In this document: positions 40,455 to 48,351 of the stretch, one piece after another
Layout: each line of letters begins with the position of its first letter
How positions within the stretch are numbered: the stretch's first letter is position 1
Source: Rhodoblastus sp963710275
GTDB taxonomy: Bacteria; Pseudomonadota; Alphaproteobacteria; Rhizobiales; Beijerinckiaceae
Reading direction: 5' to 3'
Length of the DNA stretch: 64,000 nt
Assembly: GCA_963710275.1 (NCBI GenBank)
Contig: CAVPZS010000005.1
Span: 620,001 to 684,000, forward strand
Position numbers and translations under genes: made by a program
The notes under the pieces: generated by a model
What the model saw: only the letters and a program-made list of their open reading frames with translations
Databases searched by the model: none
Told to the model about the DNA's origin: nothing

Positions 40455-41576
40455 ATGAGGTCGATTTTTTTTGATCGACGCGATCTTCTGGGTGGCTTGG
40501 CGGCGTGCGCCGCCGCGGGCTCCCTCTCGCGCAAATCATTGGCGGCTGACGCATTTTCGTTGCCGGAGGGTCTGCGCCGGGGGATCAACCTTCCCGATCA
40601 GGCGCCAAGACGGCCCGGCGAGCGCGCGAGCGACCAGGCGCTCGCCGTCTTGCGGGCGCGCGGCCTGACCCACATCCGGCTGCCCGTATTGGCCGAGGCG
40701 GCGCTTCCCGCCTTTTCCGGCCCGGCGACCATAGGCGTGACCTTCGACGATCTCGACCGGGCGCTGGAGCGGCTGATGGCTCTCGGCTTCGTCGTCAGCG
40801 TTGACCTGCATCCCGGCGCGCAATTCCAGAAAATGCAGCGTGAGGAGCCCGAAAAGGCCCACCGGATCCTGCGCGTGGGCTGGGCCGGTCTCGCGGGGCG
40901 TCTCGCCCGCTGGCCCGCGCAAGGCGTCTTCGCGGAGCTGCTCAACGAACCCGCGACATCGGACGACATCTGGCGGCCCTTTGTCGAGGATCTCGCCCGA
41001 TCCGTTCGCGAGCGTCTTCCAGCGACGACGTTGATCGTGGGCCCGGCGCCTTACCAACGCATCGAGGCGCTGACGCGATGGCGTCCCTTAGCCGACCGCA
41101 ATGTGGTCTATGCCGTCCATTATTACGATCCGCTGGTTTTCACCCATCAGGGACTGACCTGGGATGCGACGAGTCCCTATGCGCCCTTGGCTGGCGTGCC
41201 GTTTCCGCTGCTTCGGAACGACCCCGCAATGGCGCGGCTGGCGGAGGAAGCGCAAGGGCGCGGAGAAGGGGCGGCGTCAGCGCTGGCGGAGGCGGGGCGA
41301 ATGGATTGGACGCCTTCGACGATAGCGACGCAGTTCGCAGCCCTCAGGGAATGGAGCGCCGCGCAGGGCGCCCCGATTGTCGTCAATGAATTCGGCGTCC
41401 TGCGCTTCAAGGCGCGTCCCCGTGACCGTATCGCCTGGATCGGCGCGGTGCGGACCGCGGTCGAGGCGCAGGGCTTCGGCTGGGCGCATTGGGACTATTC
41501 CGGCGGCTTCGGCGTGGCGGACGAAAGCGGGAACCTAGATCGCGGCGTCGTGGACGCCTTGCTGCCCCATCGCTAA
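40455..41576 (+). CDS. Tat-exported glycoside hydrolase family 5 (endoglucanase-like)
   Basis: A 373-residue secreted glycosidase. The N-terminus has a twin-arginine signal (FFDRRDLLGGLAACAAAGSL), supporting the ATG at 40455 over an upstream start. GH5 motifs are RRGINLPDQ, GLTHIRLPV, the acid/base glutamate in FAELLNEPATSDD, the HYYDPLVFTHQG segment and the nucleophile glutamate in IVVNEFGVLRF. It should cut beta-linked glucans or the EPS itself in the periplasm or outside. It is divergent from the Wzc-like gene and its last 42 bases overlap the 3' end of the convergent Wzy-like gene. Role in trimming the polymer is inference. Confidence 0.86.
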   Translation: MRSIFFDRRDLLGGLAACAAAGSLSRKSLAADAFSLPEGLRRGINLPDQAPRRPGERASDQALAVLRARGLTHIRLPVLAEAALPAFSGPATIGVTFDDLDRALERLMALGFVVSVDLHPGAQFQKMQREEPEKAHRILRVGWAGLAGRLARWPAQGVFAELLNEPATSDDIWRPFVEDLARSVRERLPATTLIVGPAPYQRIEALTRWRPLADRNVVYAVHYYDPLVFTHQGLTWDATSPYAPLAGVPFPLLRNDPAMARLAEEAQGRGEGAASALAEAGRMDWTPSTIATQFAALREWSAAQGAPIVVNEFGVLRFKARPRDRIAWIGAVRTAVEAQGFGWAHWDYSGGFGVADESGNLDRGVVDALLPHR

Positions 41577-43133
41577 GGGGAGCGGCGCTGGCGCTGGAGC
41601 GGCTGCCCGCCGGGCGAGGATCGGCGCCAACCGCCGATCGGCCGCGCCGAAGGCGAGGCCGGTCAAGCCGAGAACCAGTCCGAAGGACAGCTGGGCGAAA
41701 TAGGCTTCTTCCTGGAACAGGCCATTCACCAGTATGGTGGACAGCGCGCCGACGACGAAAGCCAGGGTCGGCAGATGGGTCGCGGCATAAAGACGCCATG
41801 CTGTCCGGATCAGCCAAGCATAGAAAGCGAAGGCTGCAAACGCCGCGATGCCGAGCTGGTAGAGCATGACGCCGAAGGCGCTTTCGTAGGCGGTGTCGGT
41901 TGCGCCTTCGTGCTGGAATTTCGACCAGTCGAGCGCCGAGAAATCGGTGACCGAAAGATTGCCCCCCTGGCCGAGCGTATGTCCGAGCGGGTTTTGCAGG
42001 AAGCCATGGACGCCGCCCATGAGGCCCAATACGTGGTAGTCGCCGTCTCTCAGGCCGGTTTCAAAAGCGAAGATGGCATAAGCCGCCAAGGTGATGAGCA
42101 GCCCCTTGAGAGCGAGGCTGTCATTGCGCCGTCGCGCGAGAAGGAAAAAGGCGAGGCAAAATATCACCAGCGCCACGGGGCCCTTGGTATTCGTCATGAC
42201 CAGCAAGGGCAGGGACAGCAATGCGAGACCTATCCGCCTGTGAATTGCGGCAAAGACCAGCAAAGTCGCCATGGCGTAACCGAAGCTGATGGGATGAAAA
42301 TTCGGGCCGGAGAGGCGTTGGACATGAATATTCAAATCCGCAAAAACGCTGGTGTTGAAAAAATCGGTCGATGTATAGTCAAGAAGGTCTGTGATAACGT
42401 TGCCAAATTGCGAAAAAGACTTAACTTCATTAACGCTGCTGAGGCGGTCTGCATAGAGCAGTTCCATATATTTCCAGCCATTGGTGACGTTAAGCCAGAA
42501 ATGGACGGCAAACAGTTCGGTGAACCCGCAGACGACAAGCAACCCCAATATGACTGTGATCAGCTTCGGCAGGGGTATGTCGTGTTTCGCCGCAACGATC
42601 AGGAACAATTGAAACAGCAACACGGGCAAGCCGATATTGCGCAAATAGACAGTCGCGTTGCGCGGATTGACCAGCAGCCCCGCGGCGAAATAGACGCCGT
42701 AGATCATCAGCAATGCGCTTGACGCGTAAAACATCCGCCGCACAAAAGGAGAAAAGTTCTGGCGGTCGCCCAGGAATTTCACGACGACCGTGAACCAGAT
42801 GACGACGGTTGTGACAAAGCTGTAACTTTTCAACGGATCGAGATCGCCGATATCGTTGAAATAGGGCGACACCATCGCGACAAATATATTTTGAAAGATA
42901 TTGGAAGTCAGGATGATGACCGGCGCCTGCTCTTCCAGCGAAAGCGCCACGCCGAACGCGACCGCCACGCAGACCACCAGCGCAAGCGGCTGTGCGATGA
43001 CGTTCAGGAAAATCGGCAGCGCGGTAATGGCGAAGGCGAGCGCAAACATCGCCGCCAGGCGCAAAGCTTCGTCAGATGCAGCCCGTCCCGCCGTCGTCAT
43101 CGTGCTGGCGCTGGAAAACCGGCCCATCCTCAT
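41535..43133 (-). CDS. Wzy/O-antigen ligase-like polysaccharide polymerase
   Basis: A 532-residue polytopic membrane protein with about eleven hydrophobic segments. Wzy-type features include a large periplasmic loop in the second half (LMGGVHGFLQNPLGHTLGQG and TDTAYESAFGVMLYQLG), where NPLGHTLGQGG resembles the GxG-type loops of polymerases. It should join lipid-linked repeat units in the periplasm. The start overlaps the stop of the upstream GNAT-like gene by 4 bases (ATGA), giving translational coupling. The last 42 bases overlap the GH5 gene tail on the other strand. Identity as polymerase rather than ligase is by context only. Confidence 0.78.
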   Translation of the reverse strand: MRMGRFSSASTMTTAGRAASDEALRLAAMFALAFAITALPIFLNVIAQPLALVVCVAVAFGVALSLEEQAPVIILTSNIFQNIFVAMVSPYFNDIGDLDPLKSYSFVTTVVIWFTVVVKFLGDRQNFSPFVRRMFYASSALLMIYGVYFAAGLLVNPRNATVYLRNIGLPVLLFQLFLIVAAKHDIPLPKLITVILGLLVVCGFTELFAVHFWLNVTNGWKYMELLYADRLSSVNEVKSFSQFGNVITDLLDYTSTDFFNTSVFADLNIHVQRLSGPNFHPISFGYAMATLLVFAAIHRRIGLALLSLPLLVMTNTKGPVALVIFCLAFFLLARRRNDSLALKGLLITLAAYAIFAFETGLRDGDYHVLGLMGGVHGFLQNPLGHTLGQGGNLSVTDFSALDWSKFQHEGATDTAYESAFGVMLYQLGIAAFAAFAFYAWLIRTAWRLYAATHLPTLAFVVGALSTILVNGLFQEEAYFAQLSFGLVLGLTGLAFGAADRRLAPILARRAAAPAPAPLPLAMGQQGVHDAAI

Positions 43134-44074
43134 GATCCGAAAATCGCAATCTCGGTTTCGCTCAGGTCGCCAAGGCGCGGCGGCGACGGGCCGCGAAAAT
43201 ATTTCGGATTCCGCTGCGGATCAAAGACGCCGATCAGGCCCGGCAAAGGGCCAAGGGCGTCAATTCTGACGAGCGGAAATCCCTTGCGCAGAAGTCGCCG
43301 TCCAAGCGGGCCCGCGTATTGGACGAAGTCATCGACGCTGTGGCAATAGACGAGCTGTGCGATCGGGGCCTTGTAGCCCAGGACCCTGGTCCTTGCGAAG
43401 ACGAATGGGTGGACCTCCGCGCCATCAGAGACCTCAAGGCTCAAGCAGCCAAAGGCGGCCTTGTTCGCCAGCATCGAACTTTGCGCGCTGGCGTTCGGCG
43501 CCACTTCCCTGACGGTCACTCCTGGGGCGCGCCGGCCGAGCGCGGCAAAGGCGAAAAAGGCGCCTGAGACATAGCGTTGGAAGCCTTGGGCCTCGATCGT
43601 CGCCCGAGTGTTGGGCGCCGGCGAAATATTGATCAGGGTGGCTGCCTTGAATTTTCGCAGCGGCGCGATCAACAGGCTGGAATACATTCGATAGTAGGGT
43701 TCGACATACCAACTCGACAGGTTGCCGCGGATCGCGCCGTCGTCTCCCTGCGAAAAAATCGTCAGCAACACGCCAACCAGGCTGTCGCCGTCAACGAGGG
43801 TGTAGCCGAAACGCGGGTAGCCTTCGGGCGAGAAGCGCTCCCCAAGCCGATGCATGGCCCGTCGCCAATAGTCGTCCATCCGTTCGGGAAATCCGCGATG
43901 CAGGAGCGCCGCGACCTCTTCCGTGTCCGCTTCCGTCAGCGGCCGGATCGCAAGCCGGGCGCCCCGCCTCTCGTCGTTCGGGATCGGCTCCGCAACTTCG
44001 CCGTTGTCGTTCAATTCCGCGTGCATGCCCTCATCCATCCGACGAATTTGGGAACGCCGCGCTTCAGGCGACAT
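43130..44074 (-). CDS. GNAT-family acyltransferase-like protein, EPS-associated
   Basis: About 314 residues. The N-terminal 150 residues read as a GNAT fold (LAIRPLTEADTEEVAALLHR, FGYTLVDGDSLVGVLLTIFS, SSWYVEPYYRMYSSLLIAPL), and the second half is a shared but unnamed extension seen in EPS-locus acyltransferase-like proteins (FDPQRNPKYFRG near the end). The acyl acceptor is unknown. The ATG at 44074 (MSPEARRSQ) has AAGG at good spacing; the in-frame ATG at 44080 and TTG at 44095 are alternatives. It forms a two-gene unit with the Wzy-like gene. Confidence 0.72.
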   Translation of the reverse strand: MSPEARRSQIRRMDEGMHAELNDNGEVAEPIPNDERRGARLAIRPLTEADTEEVAALLHRGFPERMDDYWRRAMHRLGERFSPEGYPRFGYTLVDGDSLVGVLLTIFSQGDDGAIRGNLSSWYVEPYYRMYSSLLIAPLRKFKAATLINISPAPNTRATIEAQGFQRYVSGAFFAFAALGRRAPGVTVREVAPNASAQSSMLANKAAFGCLSLEVSDGAEVHPFVFARTRVLGYKAPIAQLVYCHSVDDFVQYAGPLGRRLLRKGFPLVRIDALGPLPGLIGVFDPQRNPKYFRGPSPPRLGDLSETEIAIFGS

Positions 44075-44359
44075 CTTCATCCTTGAGGTTAACAATGTGG
44101 CTCAGTCACGCAACCCGCAATTTTTGCTTTGGTTCCGGACGTGGCGGCGGCAAAAGGGCGTCCGGGCCAAGGCTGGCGCTGTCGGGAAAGTGGCGCCCAG
44201 CCGAACAAAGATGCGAACATACACGTCATTGAAATAGCGATGCCTGCATGATCGCCACTGTTCGGCTCGCGAGGCCTTTTTTCCGGCGCGGTCCTGACAT
44301 ATCCGCGCGGTCAGCTGACGCGCGGCAATTCCCGTCAACAAATCCCGAAAGCGAAGCCC

Positions 44360-44545
44360 ATGAGCGAGCGACTTGAGACACTTAAAAAGGCGCGCGTGCG
44401 CATGACCGACGACCGCGACGCCTTCGCCAAAACCCTGGCTGCGCCTTTCGACCGTGACAAGGCGGAGCGGGCGAGGCTGAAATTCATCGAGACCCAGGTC
44501 CTGATCGACGCCATCGACCGCGCCATCGCCGGCGAGCAGGCCTAG
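44360..44545 (+). CDS. Small hypothetical protein, 61 aa
   Basis: A short, highly charged, all-alpha-looking protein: MSERLETLKKARVRMTDDRD, then FAKTLAAPFDRDKAERARLK. GAAAGCGAAG precedes the ATG. Composition is clearly coding and the protein could form a helical hairpin. It stands alone, divergent from the GNAT-like gene and convergent with the tRNA. I do not recognise a family. Confidence 0.55.
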   Translation: MSERLETLKKARVRMTDDRDAFAKTLAAPFDRDKAERARLKFIETQVLIDAIDRAIAGEQA

Positions 44546-44598
44546 GGCGGCTTTTATCCCGACCGTTGCGGATGATGTGCATGTCTTGGACGTAAAAG

Positions 44599-44674
44599 TG
44601 GTGCCGCTTGTCGGATTCGAACCAACGACCCCCTCATTACGAATGAGGTGCTCTACCAGCTGAGCTAAAGCGGC
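44599..44674 (-). tRNA. tRNA-Thr (anticodon CGT)
   Basis: The minus strand gives a full cloverleaf of 76 bases with encoded CCA: acceptor stem GCCGCTT / AAGCGGC, D-loop AGCTGGTAGA, anticodon stem CCTCA / TGAGG with loop TTCGTAA (anticodon CGT), and T-loop TTCGAAT. It lies 79 bases downstream of trmD in the same direction. Confidence 0.97.
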
Positions 44675-44753
44675 GAAAACGCCAGGACGCGTAATCCGCC
44701 GCGCGCTTTGCGGTCTCTTAGCCAGATCGGAGGCTTTTGGCAAGGCGCGCCGT

Positions 44754-45446
44754 CTACTCACTTGCCGGTTTCGTCATCAAATCCGGCCGCCGTTCGCGCG
44801 TCAGCCGTTCCGATTGCTCGCGCCGCCAGCGGGCGATCCTGGCGTGGTCGCCGGAGAGGAGGGTTTCGGGAATCGCCCGTCCCTCCCAGTCGCGCGGGCG
44901 GGTGTAGTGCGGATATTCGAGCAGGCCGCCCTCGAAACTCTCGTCGTCGCCGGATTCATTCTTGCCCATCACGCCGGGCAGCAGCCGCACGCAGGCGTCG
45001 AGCAGGGTCAAGGCGGCGATTTCGCCGCCCGACAGGATGTAATCGCCGATGGAAATCTCGCGCAGGTCGCGGCCCGCGATCACGCGCTCGTCCACGCCCT
45101 CGAACCGGCCGCACACCAGCACGAGACCCGGGCCGGCGGCGAATTCGCGCGCCAGAGCTTGCGTCAGCGGCGCGCCGCGCGGGCTCAGCAGCAGGCGCGG
45201 GCGCGGGTCGTCCGGGCTCAGGCCGGCGTCGAGGCTCGCCGCCAGCACGTCGGCGCGCAACACCATGCCCGGGCCGCCGCCCGCGGGCGTGTCGTCCACG
45301 GCGCGATGGCGGCCGAGGCCGTGGTCGCGGATGTCCCTTGTCTCCAGCGACCAGACGCCCTTGGCGAGCGCGGTTCCCGACATCGAGGCGCCGAGCGGCC
45401 CTGGGAACATGTCGGGATAAAGGGTGAAAATGCTGGCGGCCCACAT
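44754..45446 (-). CDS. trmD: tRNA (guanine-N1-)-methyltransferase TrmD
   Basis: TrmD methylates G37 of tRNAs with a CNN/UNN-type context, preventing frameshift errors. The 230-residue product shows the N-terminal WAASIFTLYPDMFPGPLG, the AdoMet trefoil-knot region LVCGRFEGVDERVIAG, ISIGDYILSGGEIAALTLLD and LPGVMGK, and the C-terminal tRNA-binding YPHYTRP. It follows rimM after 3 bases in the order ffh-rpsP-rimM-trmD. The usual next gene, rplS, is absent here. Confidence 0.96.
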   Translation of the reverse strand: MWAASIFTLYPDMFPGPLGASMSGTALAKGVWSLETRDIRDHGLGRHRAVDDTPAGGGPGMVLRADVLAASLDAGLSPDDPRPRLLLSPRGAPLTQALAREFAAGPGLVLVCGRFEGVDERVIAGRDLREISIGDYILSGGEIAALTLLDACVRLLPGVMGKNESGDDESFEGGLLEYPHYTRPRDWEGRAIPETLLSGDHARIARWRREQSERLTRERRPDLMTKPASE

Positions 45447-45449
45447 CGC

Positions 45450-45986
45450 TCAGGCGCCCGAAGGGTCCGGCGCGGACCGTTCTTCATCCTCGACTTCGGC
45501 GGGCGGGTCGATGATCACCTTGCCGGCGGCGATGTCGATTTCGGGCACGACGGCGCGCGTAAAGGGAAACAGCAGGGTTTCGCCGGCGGGCGGCGCGACT
45601 TCCAGAATATCGCCGGCGCCGTAATTGGGCACGGCGACAATGGTCCCGATCACCTGGCCGTCGCGCGTTTCAGCCCTCAGGCCGATCAGGTCGCGGCAAT
45701 AAAACTCGTCTTCGTCCGGCGGCGGCAATTTTCCGCGCGACAGGTAGATTTTGACGTTGGTCAGCTTTTGCGCAGCGTCGCGATCGGCCACGCCCTTGAC
45801 CCGCACGACCAGCAGATCGTCCTTGAGCGGACGCGCCGAGGCCAGTTCGAAGGTTCTTCCGGATTCGTCGTGCAGGGCGCCGTGATCGCCGATGCTCATC
45901 GGGTCCTGCATATAGGATTTCACGCGGATTTCGCCGCGCACGCCATGCGGCGCGCCAAACACCCCGACCAGAACCTCGTCGTCCAT
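45450..45986 (-). CDS. rimM: 16S rRNA processing protein RimM
   Basis: RimM helps maturation of the 30S head with ribosomal protein S19. The product has an N-terminal RimM domain (DEVLVGVFGAPHGVRGEIRV, a hallmark) and a C-terminal PRC-barrel (EFYCRDLIGL, AVPNYGAGDILEV, LLFPFTRAVVPEIDI). Length is about 178 residues from the ATG at 45986 (MDDEVLVG), chosen over an upstream TTG at 46004. It is 3 bases from trmD. Confidence 0.95.
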   Translation of the reverse strand: MDDEVLVGVFGAPHGVRGEIRVKSYMQDPMSIGDHGALHDESGRTFELASARPLKDDLLVVRVKGVADRDAAQKLTNVKIYLSRGKLPPPDEDEFYCRDLIGLRAETRDGQVIGTIVAVPNYGAGDILEVAPPAGETLLFPFTRAVVPEIDIAAGKVIIDPPAEVEDEERSAPDPSGA

Positions 45987-46002
45987 TCCTGCGCCCCCAG
46001 GC

Positions 46003-46036
46003 AAAAGGCGCCGCCGCCGGAAACAGCGGCGACGCC
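46003..46036 (-). terminator. GC-rich hairpin with U-tract between rpsP and rimM (possible attenuator)
   Basis: On the minus strand GGCGTCGCCGC and GCGGCGGCGCC pair over 11 positions (one G-U) around an 8-base loop, then TTTT. It lies after the rpsP stop and before the rimM start at 45986, inside the operon, so it may cut expression of rimM-trmD relative to rpsP. Confidence 0.55.
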
Positions 46037-46055
46037 CGTTTTCTGCGCCAAAAAA

Positions 46056-46412
46056 TTACTCGGCGGCGGCGGCCTTCTCGGCGGCGGCTGCGGCCGCGGC
46101 GGCGCGTTCCTGCGCCTTCTTCTTCGGCTGCGCCTTCTCAGGGTTATTGCGGGCTTCGCGCTTGATCGCGCCGACGCCGTCGAGCAGGCGGGCGACGCGA
46201 TCCGTCGGCTGCGCGCCCTTGGTCAGCCAGTCCTTGGCCTTTTCGACGTCGAGCACCAGACGGGTTTCCGACTCCTTCGGCGCCAGCGGGTCGAAGGTGC
46301 CGAGCTTCTCGATGAAGCGGCCGTCGCGCGGCGAACGGGCGTCGGCGACGACAATGCGGTAGAACGGGCGCTTCTTGGCGCCGCCGCGGGACAGGCGAAT
46401 TTTCAATGACAT
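46056..46412 (-). CDS. rpsP: 30S ribosomal protein S16
   Basis: The 118-residue protein begins MSLKIRLSRGGAKKRPFYRI, the conserved S16 start, with IEKLGTFDPLAP near residue 38, and has a Lys/Ala-rich C-terminal tail of about 30 residues ending in a run of alanines, common in alphaproteobacteria. AAGGAAG precedes the ATG at 46412; further upstream in-frame ATG codons are not supported. It is the second gene after ffh. Confidence 0.97.
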   Translation of the reverse strand: MSLKIRLSRGGAKKRPFYRIVVADARSPRDGRFIEKLGTFDPLAPKESETRLVLDVEKAKDWLTKGAQPTDRVARLLDGVGAIKREARNNPEKAQPKKKAQERAAAAAAAAEKAAAAE

Positions 46413-46541
46413 GTTTTCTTCCTTGAGTTGTCCCTTGCGGGAGGTTGTACGCCGAGGGGCGGGCACGGTCTTGTCAGTTCAAACCGCCGGCCCCTTTTCC
46501 GGCAGTCGCAAAAGCTCGCCGCGGTGACGGCGCAGCCAAAC

Positions 46542-48102
46542 TCATTTCTTCTTCCCGAACGGCAGCCCCGGAAGGCCGCCGAGACCAGGCAGGCCGCCCG
46601 GCTTGCCGCCGCCGAGACCCGGAAGTCCCGGCAGCCCCGGCTTGGGCGCGAGGGCGGCGGGCGGGCTTTGCGGAATCCCCGCGCCCATCCCCGCGCCGCC
46701 GCCGAATTTCTTCTGCAACTCGGCGATTTCCTCCGGCGAAGGCTGGGGCATGCCGCCGCCGAGGCCGAACATCTGCGCCATTTGCGCCATCGGCCCGCGC
46801 TTGGCGCCCTGCATCGACTTCATCATGTCGGCGGTGGTGCGATGCTGCTTGAGCAGGCGGTTGAGCTCTTCGACCTTGGTGCCCGAGCCGGCGGCGATGC
46901 GCCGCTTGCGCGAGGCCTTGAGAATGTCGGGGTTGCGGCGCTCCTCGGTCGTCATCGACAGGATGATCGCGCGCTGGCGCTTGATCATGTTGTCGTCGAT
47001 ATTGGCGTTGGCCATGCGCGTCCTTGATCTTGCCCATGCCGGGCAGCAGGCCCATGATGCCGCCGAGGCCGCCCATGGTCTCGACCTGCGCGAGCTGGTC
47101 GGCCATGTCCTGCAGGTCGAACTTGCCCTTGCGCATCTTGTCGGCGATGCGCATGGCCTTGTCGGCGTCGATGGTCTCCGCCGCCTTTTCGACCAGCGCG
47201 ACAATGTCGCCCATGCCGAGAATGCGGTTGGCGATGCGCTGCGGATGGAAATCATCCAGCGCGTCCATCTTTTCGCCCGTGCCGATCAGCTTGATCGGCT
47301 TGCCGGTGACCGCGCGCATCGACAGCGCGGCGCCGCCGCGTCCATCGCCATCGACGCGGGTCAGCACAATGCCGGTGATGCCGACGCGATCGTCGAAGTT
47401 TTTCGCCAGATTGACCGCGTCCTGGCCGGTCAGCGCGTCGGCGACCAGCAGGATTTCATGCGGCTTGGCGGCGGCCTTGATCTCGGCCATCTCCACCATC
47501 AGCGGCTCATCGATATGCGTGCGTCCCGCCGTATCGAACAGCACGACGTCATAGCCCTGCAGGCGCGCCGCCTCTTCCGCGCGCCGGGCGATCTGCACCG
47601 GGGTCTGCCCCGGAACGATCGGCAAAGTGTCGACGCCGACCTGACGGCCGAGCACCGCCAATTGTTCCTGCGCCGCCGGACGCTTGACGTCGAGCGAGGC
47701 CATCAGCACCCGCTTCTTGAAGCGTTCGGTCAGGCGCTTGGCGATCTTGGCCGAGGTCGTGGTCTTGCCCGCGCCCTGCAGGCCGACCATCATGATCGCC
47801 ACGGGCGGGGCGGCGTTGAGGTCGATCGGCTCGGCGTTGGAGCCGAGCGTCTCGATCAGCACGTCGTTGACGATCTTGACGACCATCTGGCCGGGCGTCA
47901 CCGATTTCAGCACTTCCGCGCCGACCGCGCGGGCGCGCGCCTTGTCGACGAAGGAGCGCACGACATCGAGCGCAACGTCGGCTTCAAGCAGGGCGCGGCG
48001 CACCTCGCGCATGGCGACGCCGACGTCTTCCTCGCTGAGGGAGCCGCGTCGCGTCAGGCTGTCGAATATGCCGGAGAGCTTTTCGGAAAGGCCCTCGAAC
48101 AT
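46542..48102 (-). CDS. ffh: Signal recognition particle protein Ffh (one frameshift)
   Basis: Ffh binds 4.5S RNA and signal peptides and sends ribosomes to the membrane with FtsY. The N-domain is followed by the GTPase motifs VGLQGAGKTTTSAKIA, LFDTAGRTHIDE and LTRVDGDGRGGAALS; the M domain has RKRRIAAGSGTKVEE and a Met/Gly/Pro-rich tail of LPGLGG repeats ending in FGKKK. A one-base insertion is inferred near 47018, between MGKIKDA and MANANIDDNMIKRQ. Resolved length is about 519 residues. It is the first gene of the ffh-rpsP-rimM-trmD cluster. Confidence 0.95.
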
Positions 48103-48283
48103 GAAAATATCCTTTTTTTAGTTCCGCCCCGTTCGGGCGCGCGCCCCTCGCGGCGGCCAATAGCCGGTCTCCAGACGGGAGCGTTCGCTCCTAAAAGGGA
48201 CGGTTCAATGCAAAACGCGCCCGGGGGCGCATCGCGCTGCCGGGCGTTGGCCTCCCGCATCCGGCGCGGGTCGGCTTTCGCAG

Positions 48284-48307
48284 AAAAACGTCTCTGACGA
48301 AGAGACG
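48284..48307 (-). terminator. Rho-independent terminator downstream of the GGDEF-EAL gene
   Basis: CGTCTCT at 48289-48295 and AGAGACG at 48301-48307 form a 7-bp stem with a 5-base loop. Reading the minus strand it is followed by TTTTTC (48284-48288 as A), the usual U-tract. It ends the gene that stops at 48352. Confidence 0.65.
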
Positions 48308-48351
48308 GAGCTTTTAGCGCCAGCGCCGCCGCGTGTCAATTTTTACCGTCG

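Noticed and set aside
46603..48297. A plus-strand frame of 564 codons opposite ffh
   Set aside because: Antisense of ffh; the minus strand has clear GTPase and M-domain motifs.
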